A stretch of DNA of 7,506 nucleotides from Chloroflexota bacterium (GCA_023380955.1 JAMCTB010000203.1:1-7506), one strand, 5' to 3'. Positions 1-5,499 are shown, numbered from the stretch's first letter. Notes: generated from the letters alone by a model not told the origin. Program-made: numbers and translations.

Positions 1-909
1 ACGCTCCTGCTGGTATCGGTGGTGACCTTCGCCCTGGCCCACATGATGCCCGGGGACCCGGCCCTGGCCTACCTTGGGGAGACCGCCCCCAGGGACCAGG
101 TGGCCTACCAGGCCATGAGGAAGCAGTTGGGGCTGGACCAGCCGGTGGTGGTCCAGTACGTCACCTGGATGGAGCACGTGGCCAGGGGGGACCTGGGGAC
201 CTCGGTGAGGAGCCAGGACTCGGTGTCGTCCGAGATCGCCCAGCGGGCCCCCGTGACGCTGGAACTCACCTTCCTGGGGATGCTGGTGGCGGGACTGATC
301 GCCCTGCCCGCTGGGATCTACTCGGCCATGCGACCAGGCACCCTCCTGGACAACCTGGCCACCATGGGGGTGATCGGGGGGCTGGCCATCCCCGACTTCT
401 GGCTGGGGATCCTGATGATCTACCTATTCGCGGTGGCGCTGCACGTCCTTCCCCCCAGCGGCTTCACCCCCCTAACGACCGACGTCGGGATGAACCTCCA
501 GATGATGGTGCTGCCCGCCCTGGCTGTTGGGCTCGCCCAGGCGGCCACCCTGATGAGGCAGATCCGCTCCTCGCTCCTTGAGGTGCTGCATCGGGAGTAC
601 GTGACGACCGCCCGTGCCAAGGGGCTGGCCGAGGCCATAGTGGTCAGGCGCCATGCCCTGAGGAACGCCATGATACCGGTGGTGACCCTCTTCGGGCTAC
701 AGACGGGGAGGGTGTTCGGTACCGCGGTGGTGATAGAGACCATCTTCGGCCTGCCGGGGCTCGCCAGACTCGCGGTGGACAGCGTGACCTTCCGCGACTA
801 CTCGGCCCTGCAGGGGACGATCCTGCTCTTCGCCCTGATCGTGCTCCTGATCAACCTGGCCACGGACCTGGTCTACGGCTTCCTTGACCCGCGCATTCGC
901 TACGCTTAG
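1..909 (+). CDS. ABC importer permease, DppB/OppB type (5' partial)
   Basis: Integral membrane subunit of a peptide/nickel-type ABC importer; it forms half of the transport channel in the inner membrane. The frame is open from base 1. The first codons (TLLLVS, then VVTFALAHMMPGDPA) match the usual end of the first membrane helix plus the conserved PGDPA segment of DppB proteins, so roughly 10-20 residues and the start codon lie upstream. The GTG at 19 is not the true start. Hydrophobic helices follow, and the EAA loop that contacts the ATPase (EYVTTARAKG, then RHALRNAMIPVV) begins near base 595. The end, FLDPRIRYA, is typical of the family. The stop at 907-909 overlaps the Shine-Dalgarno of the second permease, so the two genes are co-transcribed and probably coupled. 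The substrate cannot be read from a permease; dipeptides, oligopeptides, nickel and sugars are all possible. Confidence 0.93.
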   Translation, partial: TLLLVSVVTFALAHMMPGDPALAYLGETAPRDQVAYQAMRKQLGLDQPVVVQYVTWMEHVARGDLGTSVRSQDSVSSEIAQRAPVTLELTFLGMLVAGLIALPAGIYSAMRPGTLLDNLATMGVIGGLAIPDFWLGILMIYLFAVALHVLPPSGFTPLTTDVGMNLQMMVLPALAVGLAQAATLMRQIRSSLLEVLHREYVTTARAKGLAEAIVVRRHALRNAMIPVVTLFGLQTGRVFGTAVVIETIFGLPGLARLAVDSVTFRDYSALQGTILLFALIVLLINLATDLVYGFLDPRIRYA

Positions 910-920
910 GAGGGGGCGTG

Positions 921-1826
921 ATGATGATGGTGGACAACGTCCTGACAGCCCCGAAGGAGCGGGCGTACGTGGCCTCGGGGTGGTGGGCCAGCCAGGTGGC
1001 CTTCCTGCGTCGGGTGGTGCGGGTGAGGGGGGCGGGCTTCGGCCTGGTGGTAGTCCTCTTCGTGCTCCTCCTGGCCATATTCGCTGGGCAGGTGAGCCCG
1101 TACGACCCCGTGGCCCAGGACTCCAACGCGATCCTGGCGGGGCCCAGCCCGGCCCACCTCCTGGGGGCGGACGAGTTGGGACGCGATGTCCTCTCCCGCC
1201 TGATCTACGGGGCGCGCCCCTCTCTTGAGGCCGGTGCGATCTCGGTGTCGCTGGCGCTGCTCCTGGGCATCCCCATGGGGCTGCTTGCCGGCTACTTCGG
1301 GCACTGGGTGGACCAGGTGCTGATGCGCCTTGCCGATGCCCTCTGGTCCTTCCCCGGGCTGGTGCTGGCCCTGGCGGTGGAGTCGATCCTGGGCACGGGG
1401 CTGGTCAACGCCATGGTGGCCATAGGGGTGGTGTACGCCCCCGTGTTCGCGCGCCTGGTGCAGGCCCAGACGCTGTCGGCCAGGGAGGAGGAGTACGTCT
1501 CGGCTGCCAGGTGCATAGGGGCCGGGGACGTGCGGATCATGACGAAGCACATCTGGCCGAACCTGGTGGCTCCAGTGGCGGTGCAGGGCTCGCTGATGCT
1601 GGGCCAGGCGATCATCTTCGAGGCGGCGCTGTCCTTCCTGGGATTGGGTGTGCAGCCACCCGACCCTGCCTGGGGCTCGATGCTGCGGACAGCCTACCAG
1701 TACATGCAGCTCGACCCGTGGTACTCCCTCTTTCCAGGGGGTGCGATCTTCATGACGGTGCTGGGCTTCAACCTGCTGGGGGACGGGATCAGGCAGGCCC
1801 TCGACCCCAGGATGCGCAACAGGTAA
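921..1826 (+). CDS. ABC importer permease, DppC/OppC type
   Basis: Second channel subunit of the same importer. From the upstream GTG at 918 it would be 302 residues; from the ATG at 921 it is 301. I prefer 921 because AGGAGG at 908-913 then has a 7-base spacer, but GTG 918 and ATGs 924 and 927 are all in frame. After a soluble N-terminus comes a first helix (about residues 41-57, FGLVVVLFVLLLAIFAG). Then comes the DppC signature HLLGADELGRDVLSRLIYGA (about 80-99), which marks the start of the permease domain. The EAA loop is at about 192-211 (EYVSAARCIGAG, then HIWPNLVAPV), and the C-terminal LDPRMRNR is typical. Length is normal for the family. No ATPase or substrate-binding protein is inside the window; they may lie upstream. 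It ends 19 bases from the convergent DUF2851 stop, with no evident terminator hairpin between them. Confidence 0.95.
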   Translation: MMMVDNVLTAPKERAYVASGWWASQVAFLRRVVRVRGAGFGLVVVLFVLLLAIFAGQVSPYDPVAQDSNAILAGPSPAHLLGADELGRDVLSRLIYGARPSLEAGAISVSLALLLGIPMGLLAGYFGHWVDQVLMRLADALWSFPGLVLALAVESILGTGLVNAMVAIGVVYAPVFARLVQAQTLSAREEEYVSAARCIGAGDVRIMTKHIWPNLVAPVAVQGSLMLGQAIIFEAALSFLGLGVQPPDPAWGSMLRTAYQYMQLDPWYSLFPGGAIFMTVLGFNLLGDGIRQALDPRMRNR

Positions 1827-1845
1827 GGTGGTTTCCAGCTAGGTT

Positions 1846-3315
1846 CTAAGAGGGCGGGCGAGTGGGAGACGAGGAGACAGCGCACTCGCCGCACCGCTTC
1901 ATCTCGCACCACGTCCGGTAGATGTGGAGCAAGCCCTGCTGGCGGCAGGCAGAGCGGCCAACAGGCGGACGCGGAATACCTGTGACCTGGAGGGCCACGT
2001 AGCGGGTAAGTTCGTTGTCGCCTCGTTTGGGATAGAGACGGTACGCCTCACACGCTCTCATGCGCAACTCTGAATTGGGGTGCACGACCGCGTAGGCTGC
2101 CAGGAAGGGCAGGAAAACGTTGATAGCGACCTCCGCCGCCCGCTGGCGCCCAATCAGGTCCGCCGGGCAGCGCAGTTCAAGCCCGAAGTCACAGTGGCCC
2201 GCCCAGTACCCGCCGCGCGGGACCTCGAGCAGCCTCTCCAGCACCCTCGGAAGCTTTCGAGGCTCCACCGCCAGGGCGAGATCCACCAAGGTCGCGGAGA
2301 GCCCGGCCGGTGGCCACGCGGAGGCTAAGTGCGCCAGTGCCGCCAGGCGGCGAGTCGGGAAGTTGTTGGGGCGCACTCTGAAGAACTGCCACTCGGCGGG
2401 ATGCATGGATGTTCCCGCCCAGGCGGCGCCATCGACCGCCCACAGATCCTCGACAACCCCGCTGTACCCATCTTCCTCACAGGGCACGCCCCTCTGTGAC
2501 GGCAACAACCCGGCGGCACCCAGCATCAGCGCCTCCAACCCTGTGACGTCGGGCCATCCCCGTGTCTCCGCGGTTCCGTGCCCTCGCGTCCCTTCGCCTC
2601 CCACTCCCCCCCTCTCCCTCTCGCCCCGTCCCATCGTCGCGTCGCGGTACGCCAACGCCGAACGAAGCGGCAGCACGTCCGCCAACTTCTCGAAGGGCTC
2701 CTGATTCCGGGAGTATCCCAGCGCGATCGCGATGCCCTGATAGAGTAACTGGTCCGGTAAGTAGCAGGTGAGCGCGGCCTCGTAGGACCTAACCCTGGCC
2801 TCGAACCGCTCCATCCCGCACCCATCGAGGATCCTGCCCAGCTCACCGCCGTTCTCCAGACTCGCCCGCCAGCACGGGGAGGGCCGCGGCGCGTCGGACG
2901 CATCCTGGATCAGCAGCTGCTCCAGCGACCGCGAGAGATGGGGCTCCAGCGCAACCACAGGAACGCGCGAGCCGTCCTGCCGGATACATGGCTCGGAGTC
3001 GTCGTGGCGCAGCACCACGTGAAGAACAACGCCGTTGTAATGGGGATCTCGGTGATGGCCGTGGCGGCGCCAGTCGGAGGAATTCACGTGTACCTCTACG
3101 TCCCCGTGGACCAATACCTCCCCCGGCAGCACGATGAGGGCGTTGGGGAAGTCGGGCCCACGATCGTACCGGCGCCGGCCCCGGTAGACGACGCGCACCT
3201 CCTCTCCAGAGGACGTCTTCAGGGGGAAGAAGAAGGGGTGCTGGTCGTCCCAGAGGCGGGCGACTAGCCGCTCGTCGAGGCGTGTGCCGGGCACAGATCC
3301 GGAGGCAGGATCCAA
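1846..3315 (-). CDS. DUF2851 family protein
   Basis: Recognised from the N-terminal block GPDFPNALI, GDVEVHVNSSDWRRHGHH and DPHYNGVVLHVV, and from the C-terminal block CRQQGLLHIYRTWC followed by CGEC. These are hallmarks of the uncharacterised DUF2851 family, found in Bacteroidota and Chloroflexota. The C-terminal cysteines (WC-x4-C-x2-C) could bind a metal, but no function is established. The start is uncertain. The longest frame begins with GTG at 3390 (514 residues), but its first codons run through a dispersed-repeat-like motif and it has no Shine-Dalgarno. TTG at 3315 has GGAG seven bases upstream and gives 489 residues; GTG at 3294 is a third option. The family-like part begins at LDERLVARLWDDQ, downstream of all three. 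A purine-rich, low-complexity stretch of about 29 residues (nucleotides 2555-2640) interrupts the protein in frame and looks like an inserted repeat. Confidence 0.85.
   Translation of the reverse strand: MDPASGSVPGTRLDERLVARLWDDQHPFFFPLKTSSGEEVRVVYRGRRRYDRGPDFPNALIVLPGEVLVHGDVEVHVNSSDWRRHGHHRDPHYNGVVLHVVLRHDDSEPCIRQDGSRVPVVALEPHLSRSLEQLLIQDASDAPRPSPCWRASLENGGELGRILDGCGMERFEARVRSYEAALTCYLPDQLLYQGIAIALGYSRNQEPFEKLADVLPLRSALAYRDATMGRGERERGGVGGEGTRGHGTAETRGWPDVTGLEALMLGAAGLLPSQRGVPCEEDGYSGVVEDLWAVDGAAWAGTSMHPAEWQFFRVRPNNFPTRRLAALAHLASAWPPAGLSATLVDLALAVEPRKLPRVLERLLEVPRGGYWAGHCDFGLELRCPADLIGRQRAAEVAINVFLPFLAAYAVVHPNSELRMRACEAYRLYPKRGDNELTRYVALQVTGIPRPPVGRSACRQQGLLHIYRTWCEMKRCGECAVSSSPTRPPS
2555..2640 (-). 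repeat. Low-complexity repeat-like insertion inside DUF2851 gene
   Basis: The coding strand is strongly purine-rich here (runs of GGGAGAGGGAG type) and translates to a Gly/Arg/Glu-rich stretch (GRGERERGGVGGEGTRGHG) between LPLRSALAYRD and ALMLGAAGLLP. Its 5' edge on the plus strand (2557-2574, TCCCCGTGTCTCCGCGGT) matches 16 of 18 bases of a second copy at 3364-3381. The reading frame stays open throughout. Confidence 0.55.
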
Positions 3316-3363
3316 GTCACGGCTCCAGGTACAAGATGTTGGAACGATCTTACCACTACATAC

Positions 3364-3381
3364 TCTCCGTGTCTCAGCGGT
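3364..3381. repeat. Second copy of the CCGTGTCTCnGCGGT motif
   Basis: TCTCCGTGTCTCAGCGGT differs from 2557-2574 at only two positions. It lies between the kinase relic and DUF2851, in the first codons of the longest possible DUF2851 frame. It resembles intergenic junk repeats of the type CCGTGTCTCCGTGGTT that I recall from many Chloroflexota-like genomes; the family assignment is from memory. Confidence 0.5.
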
Positions 3382-3386
3382 GAGAA

Positions 3387-3620
3387 TCACCTGTGCCGAG
3401 GATGGGCCAGGAGTCCATCAACGTCCGACAGGGTGGGAAGGCTCCGCCGAGCGATGACAGCTGCCTACATGGTGGCGGGACCACCTCCCTGCTCGACGAG
3501 ATCAAGCACCTCGCTCTTGGAGTCGGGCGGCGGATAGCCTTCCACAGCTGCCACCATGTCGTGGTTGGCCAATCCGAGGCAAAGTACGTCGAAGTCAGGA
3601 GAACGACGGGACAGCGGCAT
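3387..3620 (-). pseudogene. Remnant of a PfkB-family carbohydrate kinase
   Basis: An ATG at 3620, with GGAGG just upstream, opens a 51-codon frame ending at TAG (3467-3465). It reads MPLSRRSPDFDVLCLGLA, then NHDMVAAVEGYPPPDSKSEV and LVEQGGGPAT. This is the classic N-terminal strand and substrate-loop region of PfkB/ribokinase-like sugar kinases (DVLxxG, D, P, D, GGGPA), which normally continue for about 300 residues. Past the TAG the same frame continues for 25 codons (AAVIARRS, then LPTLSDVDGLLAHPRHR) to a TGA at 3389-3387. The LPTLSDVDGLLA part resembles the usual C-terminus of PfkB proteins (LPTxxEVExLL). The simplest reading is an internal deletion that fused the two ends, plus a nonsense codon. 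The ATP-binding and catalytic GAGD regions are gone, so it cannot be a kinase. It starts 25 bases after the flavoprotein stop, in the same operon. Confidence 0.68.
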
Positions 3621-3644
3621 ACACCTCCAGAAGTCGCGGGGAAG

Positions 3645-4559
3645 CTACTTCCAATCGACGAGCATCTTGGTCGTGCCCTTAACGAAGGCGATGGCCGAAA
3701 GGGCAGCTACGCAGCCCTCGCCGACGGCCTTGGCCATCTGCTGCGGACCTCCGGTACAGTCGCCGGCAGCAAAAACGCCGGGGAAGGTGGTCTTGCAGTT
3801 CCGATCCACGATGATGAAGTTCCCATCCAGATCGATTCCCATCGTGCGAGCGAAATCGGATGATCCCGCCGACCCCAACGCAATGAAAACGCCCGCCGCC
3901 GGGAACGGCTCGCCACTCCGCAGCAGGACGCCGGTCAGCCCGTTCGCGTCGCCGGTGAACTCGGCAACCCTGTCCTCTCGCAGGGTAATTCCGTGCTGAT
4001 CCAGCCGGCTGCGAAGGGCATCGTCGATCTTAAAAGGGCGACCATTGGAAAAGATAGTCACATCGGGGGTGTAGGTGAGCAACTCCAGCGCCTCCCGCGC
4101 GGCATAGTTGGCGTTACCGATCACCGCCACCTTCTTGCCTCGGTAGAAGAAACCGTCGCAAACGACACAGTGGGATATCCCCATGCCCAGCAACTCGTGC
4201 TCGCCCTTGATCCCGCTGGATTTGTTGCAGACGCCAGTGGCCAGGATCACCGCCCTGGCCTCCGCCGGGTCGCCCTGCGCCAGTTCCACCTGGAATAGAT
4301 CGCCTGGCTTGATTCCGACGGTCTCGGCATCCTTGATCTCCGCGCCGAACCGCATCGCCTGAGCAACTCCGCGGTCGATCAACTCGGGACCCGGTATTCC
4401 CTCCGGGAAACCCAGGTAGTTGTCGAAATGGCGGCTCGTGGCGACCCTGGATTTGCGTGGATTTCCAAGTATGAGGGTCTTCAGACCACCACGGGCAGTG
4501 TAGATGGCGGCGGACAGGCCGGCGGCTCCAGCGCCGACAATCGCGACGTCGTAGCCCAT
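3645..4559 (-). CDS. Thioredoxin-reductase-like FAD oxidoreductase with CVVC and degenerate NADPH site
   Basis: Cytosolic flavoprotein of the low-molecular-weight thioredoxin reductase family; 304 residues, normal length. The FAD-binding GAGAAG is at 9-14, the redox disulfide CVVCDG at 131-136 (CATCDG in classical enzymes), and the C-terminal FAD motif GVFAAGD at 261-267. The NAD(P)H domain is unusual: canonical GxGxxA is replaced by GNANYA (148-153), and the HRRxxxR motif that grips the NADPH 2'-phosphate is absent (region FSNGRPFK, 170-177). Loss of both motifs is known in ferredoxin-dependent (FFTR) and other NADPH-independent reductases, so the electron donor may not be NADPH. That is inference. 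The ATG at 4559 has GGAGGAG at ideal spacing. It sits downstream of the putative selenocysteine thioredoxin-fold gene, a natural substrate candidate, and is preceded by a terminator-like hairpin and a self-complementary leader. It is labelled trxB-like without certainty about the substrate. Confidence 0.9.
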   Translation of the reverse strand: MGYDVAIVGAGAAGLSAAIYTARGGLKTLILGNPRKSRVATSRHFDNYLGFPEGIPGPELIDRGVAQAMRFGAEIKDAETVGIKPGDLFQVELAQGDPAEARAVILATGVCNKSSGIKGEHELLGMGISHCVVCDGFFYRGKKVAVIGNANYAAREALELLTYTPDVTIFSNGRPFKIDDALRSRLDQHGITLREDRVAEFTGDANGLTGVLLRSGEPFPAAGVFIALGSAGSSDFARTMGIDLDGNFIIVDRNCKTTFPGVFAAGDCTGGPQQMAKAVGEGCVAALSAIAFVKGTTKMLVDWK

Positions 4560-4569
4560 TGTCTCCTCC

Positions 4570-4619
4570 AGCGAGAAGTAAGTGGCGAGAAGCGAGAAGG
4601 AGAGGCTTTACTTCTCGCT
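4570..4619 (-). repeat. Self-complementary GCGAGAAG repeats in the flavoprotein leader
   Basis: On the plus strand GCGAGAAG occurs at 4571, 4585 and 4592, and its complement CTTCTCGC at 4611-4618. The outer arms AGCGAGAAGTAA (4570-4581) and TTACTTCTCGCT (4608-4619) are a perfect 12-bp inverted repeat. In the minus-strand mRNA this hairpin ends directly before GGAGGAG and the ATG, and the internal copies offer alternative pairings. It may be a relic of a dispersed repeat or a translational control element. Confidence 0.55.
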
Positions 4620-4628
4620 TCGATGCAG

Positions 4629-4666
4629 AACACAAAAGGGAGCCCGGTGTTCAAGCCGGACTCCCT
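4629..4666 (-). terminator. Intrinsic terminator or attenuator upstream of the flavoprotein gene
   Basis: On the minus strand a hairpin forms between AGGGAG/CTCCCT (six pairs) and CCGG/CCGG (four pairs), with one mismatch and an 8-base loop (4637-4666). TTTTGTGTT follows at once. It lies about 70 bases before the flavoprotein start, so it either ends the transcript of the thioredoxin-fold gene and small peptide or attenuates read-through into the flavoprotein gene. I see no T-box or known riboswitch core next to it. Confidence 0.6.
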
Positions 4667-4706
4667 AGACTATAGCAGGTGGCTCAGCGAGTCTCAACGA
4701 TGGGAT

Positions 4707-4725
4707 GCCCTCGCGCCGCGAGGGC
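4707..4725. other. GC-rich hairpin GCCCTCG/CGAGGGC
   Basis: A palindrome with nine perfectly complementary bases either side of one central base; realistically a 7-bp stem with a 5-base loop. On the minus strand it begins 11 bases after the TGA of the small peptide frame and lies before the T-tract terminator. It could be a first termination or pausing hairpin, or part of the flavoprotein leader. Confidence 0.5.
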
Positions 4726-4736
4726 TACTCGATCCC

Positions 4737-4820
4737 TCAACCCCCGCCGCCACAGCTGCCGCCCCTGGCGAAGATCAAGGCTAATACCAGCACCAACCCC
4801 ACCAGGTATACCATCTCCAC
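4737..4820 (-). CDS. Putative 27-residue single-helix membrane peptide with Gly-Cys tail
   Basis: I do not recognise a named family. The frame begins with GTG at 4820, preceded by GGAGG with a 7-base spacer, and runs 27 codons to TGA (4739-4737). After MEM there is one strongly hydrophobic segment (VYLVGLVLVLALIFA, residues 4-18), then one Arg and a soluble tail, RGGSCGGGG, with a single cysteine. The layout is that of a tiny single-pass membrane protein with a thiol or metal-binding tail. It lies between the thioredoxin-fold gene and the flavoprotein, about 190 bases after the former. The Shine-Dalgarno, the clean hydrophobic-then-Gly composition and the redox context support a real gene; its very short length argues for caution. 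A leader-peptide role in front of the downstream hairpins is the main alternative. The TGA is followed in frame by three codons and TAG. Confidence 0.5.
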   Translation of the reverse strand: MEMVYLVGLVLVLALIFARGGSCGGGG

Positions 4821-4906
4821 TAAGCTGCCTCCAGCTGCATCAAGCCGTGAGCTGCGAAACCTGTGTGCATCGTTTCGCTCACCGTTTGGATACTGCAATC
4901 GCACCT

Positions 4907-4936
4907 GTAGGGGCGGTTCGCGCGAACCGCCCCTAC
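4907..4936. repeat. Perfect 30-bp palindromic dispersed-repeat unit
   Basis: GTAGGGGCGGTTCGC is followed directly by its exact reverse complement, GCGAACCGCCCCTAC. Palindromes of this form are familiar as intergenic repeats in Chloroflexota and some other bacteria, probably REP/MITE-like. It falls in the gap between the thioredoxin-fold gene and the small peptide and could form a strong hairpin in either transcript. There is no transposase nearby. Confidence 0.85.
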
Positions 4937-4976
4937 CTCGGTTGTTCCGGAACGCCGCCCTCTAAAACCTGGATTC

Positions 4977-4996
4977 CAGACGTCACCAAGCGTCTG
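4977..4996 (-). terminator. Weak hairpin after the thioredoxin-fold gene
   Basis: CAGACG and CGTCTG pair perfectly (6 bp) around an 8-base loop, 16 bases past the stop at 5013. There is no T-tract, so termination is uncertain. Confidence 0.3.
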
Positions 4997-5012
4997 ACAG
5001 ACTACTCTCTGC

Positions 5013-5384
5013 TCAGTCCTCGGTCCTCAGCCCTGGCTCCGCGACCGCGGTCTTGCGGGCTCTCTCCACCGCCTTGCTGATGCTGAAGTAGTCCACGTAC
5101 CCAAGGCTAACCTCCTGGCCGTCCACGTAGACCGCGGGCAGCACCAGATCGCCCCTCTCCAGACGCTCAAGCACATCGGGATGCTTCTGGCGCACACTGG
5201 GGCGAGCCAGGTCGTTGTAGTTCACCTGAACTGTGTTGCTATATTCCCTGGAAAGATACCAGGCAACTATCTGCGTAATCTCTTCCTGAGATTGTGGGGG
5301 GCCTCAACCGCTGTAGCAGTACTTGACGCTGGAAGAGTCGTCAAAGACGTTGACGACGTTCCGGACGGTGCCGTTGAGATCCAT
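5013..5384 (-). CDS. Thioredoxin-fold protein with in-frame TGA: candidate selenoprotein (YuzD/DUF1462-like)
   Basis: Read through one TGA (5306-5304), this frame gives 123 residues from an ATG at 5384 that has GAGG eight bases upstream. The first part (NVVNVFDDSSSVKYCYSG, residues 9-26) is followed by the TGA as residue 27, then GPPQSQEEITQIVAWYLSRE and, further on, LPAVYVDGQEVSLGYVDY. A strand, then CxxxU-G-P-P, then an amphipathic helix, then a cis-proline-like LPAVYVDG is thioredoxin-fold layout. Segment order and length recall YuzD (DUF1462), in which a Cys pair sits at this spot. Sequence on both sides looks coding with no other stop, and a hairpin with bacterial-SECIS geometry follows the TGA. 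A gene caller would report only the C-terminal part from the GTG at 5225, or nothing. The alternative is a nonsense mutation of Cys (TGC/TGT to TGA). The last residues (GLRTED) fall in a repeat-like TGAGGACCGAGGACTGAG stretch. Confidence 0.62.
5277..5306 (-). promoter_or_regulatory. Putative bacterial SECIS hairpin following the in-frame TGA
   Basis: After the TGA (5306-5304) come ten bases (GGCCCCCCAC), then AATCTC (5293-5288), the loop AGGAA, then GAGATT (5282-5277). That is six perfect pairs with a five-base loop starting 17 bases after the UGA. Bacterial SECIS elements are described as a small stem-loop within the coding region with a G at one of the first two loop positions and about 16-37 bases between UGA and loop; this one meets both at the short end. 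There is no bulged U as in E. coli fdhF. Confidence 0.5.
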
Positions 5385-5427
5385 TCGATCCACCTCGTTC
5401 GAATAGTGGCGGCGTTGATGCAGGGAG

Positions 5428-5456
5428 TTGACAGTCCCAACTACCAGAGCTATGGT
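5428..5456 (+). promoter_or_regulatory. Promoter for the helical protein-ferredoxin-OsmC operon
   Basis: A perfect -35 TTGACA (5428-5433), a 17-base spacer and a -10 of TATGGT (5451-5456; four of six) predict a start near 5463, about 37 bases before the GTG at 5500. The -35 is part of an inverted repeat shared with the opposite-strand promoter. Confidence 0.6.
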
Positions 5457-5481
5457 ATTATACCGCCAGGGGGTATGTCAA
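5457..5481 (-). promoter_or_regulatory. Probable promoter for the thioredoxin-fold gene
   Basis: A consensus -10, TATAAT, lies at 5462-5457 on the minus strand, with TTGACA at 5481-5476. The spacer is only 13 bases, too short for a standard sigma-70 site, so activity may need a regulator or rest on the -10 alone. The predicted leader is about 65 bases to the ATG at 5384. Confidence 0.35.
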
Positions 5482-5499
5482 CTGCTGGAGGGTGTATCC

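Noticed and set aside
906..1550. Minus-strand His/Arg/Gln-rich open frame
   Set aside because: A shadow of the second permease gene, produced by high GC.
3393..3863. Plus-strand 156-residue open frame
   Set aside because: Antisense to the flavoprotein 3' end and the kinase relic, with no family motif.
4629..4900. T-box leader upstream of the flavoprotein
   Set aside because: There is a terminator hairpin but no AGGGTGGnACCGCG-like T-box sequence.
5013..5225. A 70-residue stand-alone gene starting at GTG 5225
   Set aside because: There is no Shine-Dalgarno, it lacks the first strand and active site of the fold, and clear coding sequence continues upstream through the TGA to an ATG with a ribosome binding site.
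5428..5499. N-terminal extension of the helical protein to an ATG at 5428
   Set aside because: The added codons overlap the TTGACA and -10 boxes; GTG 5500 has a proper GGAGGG.
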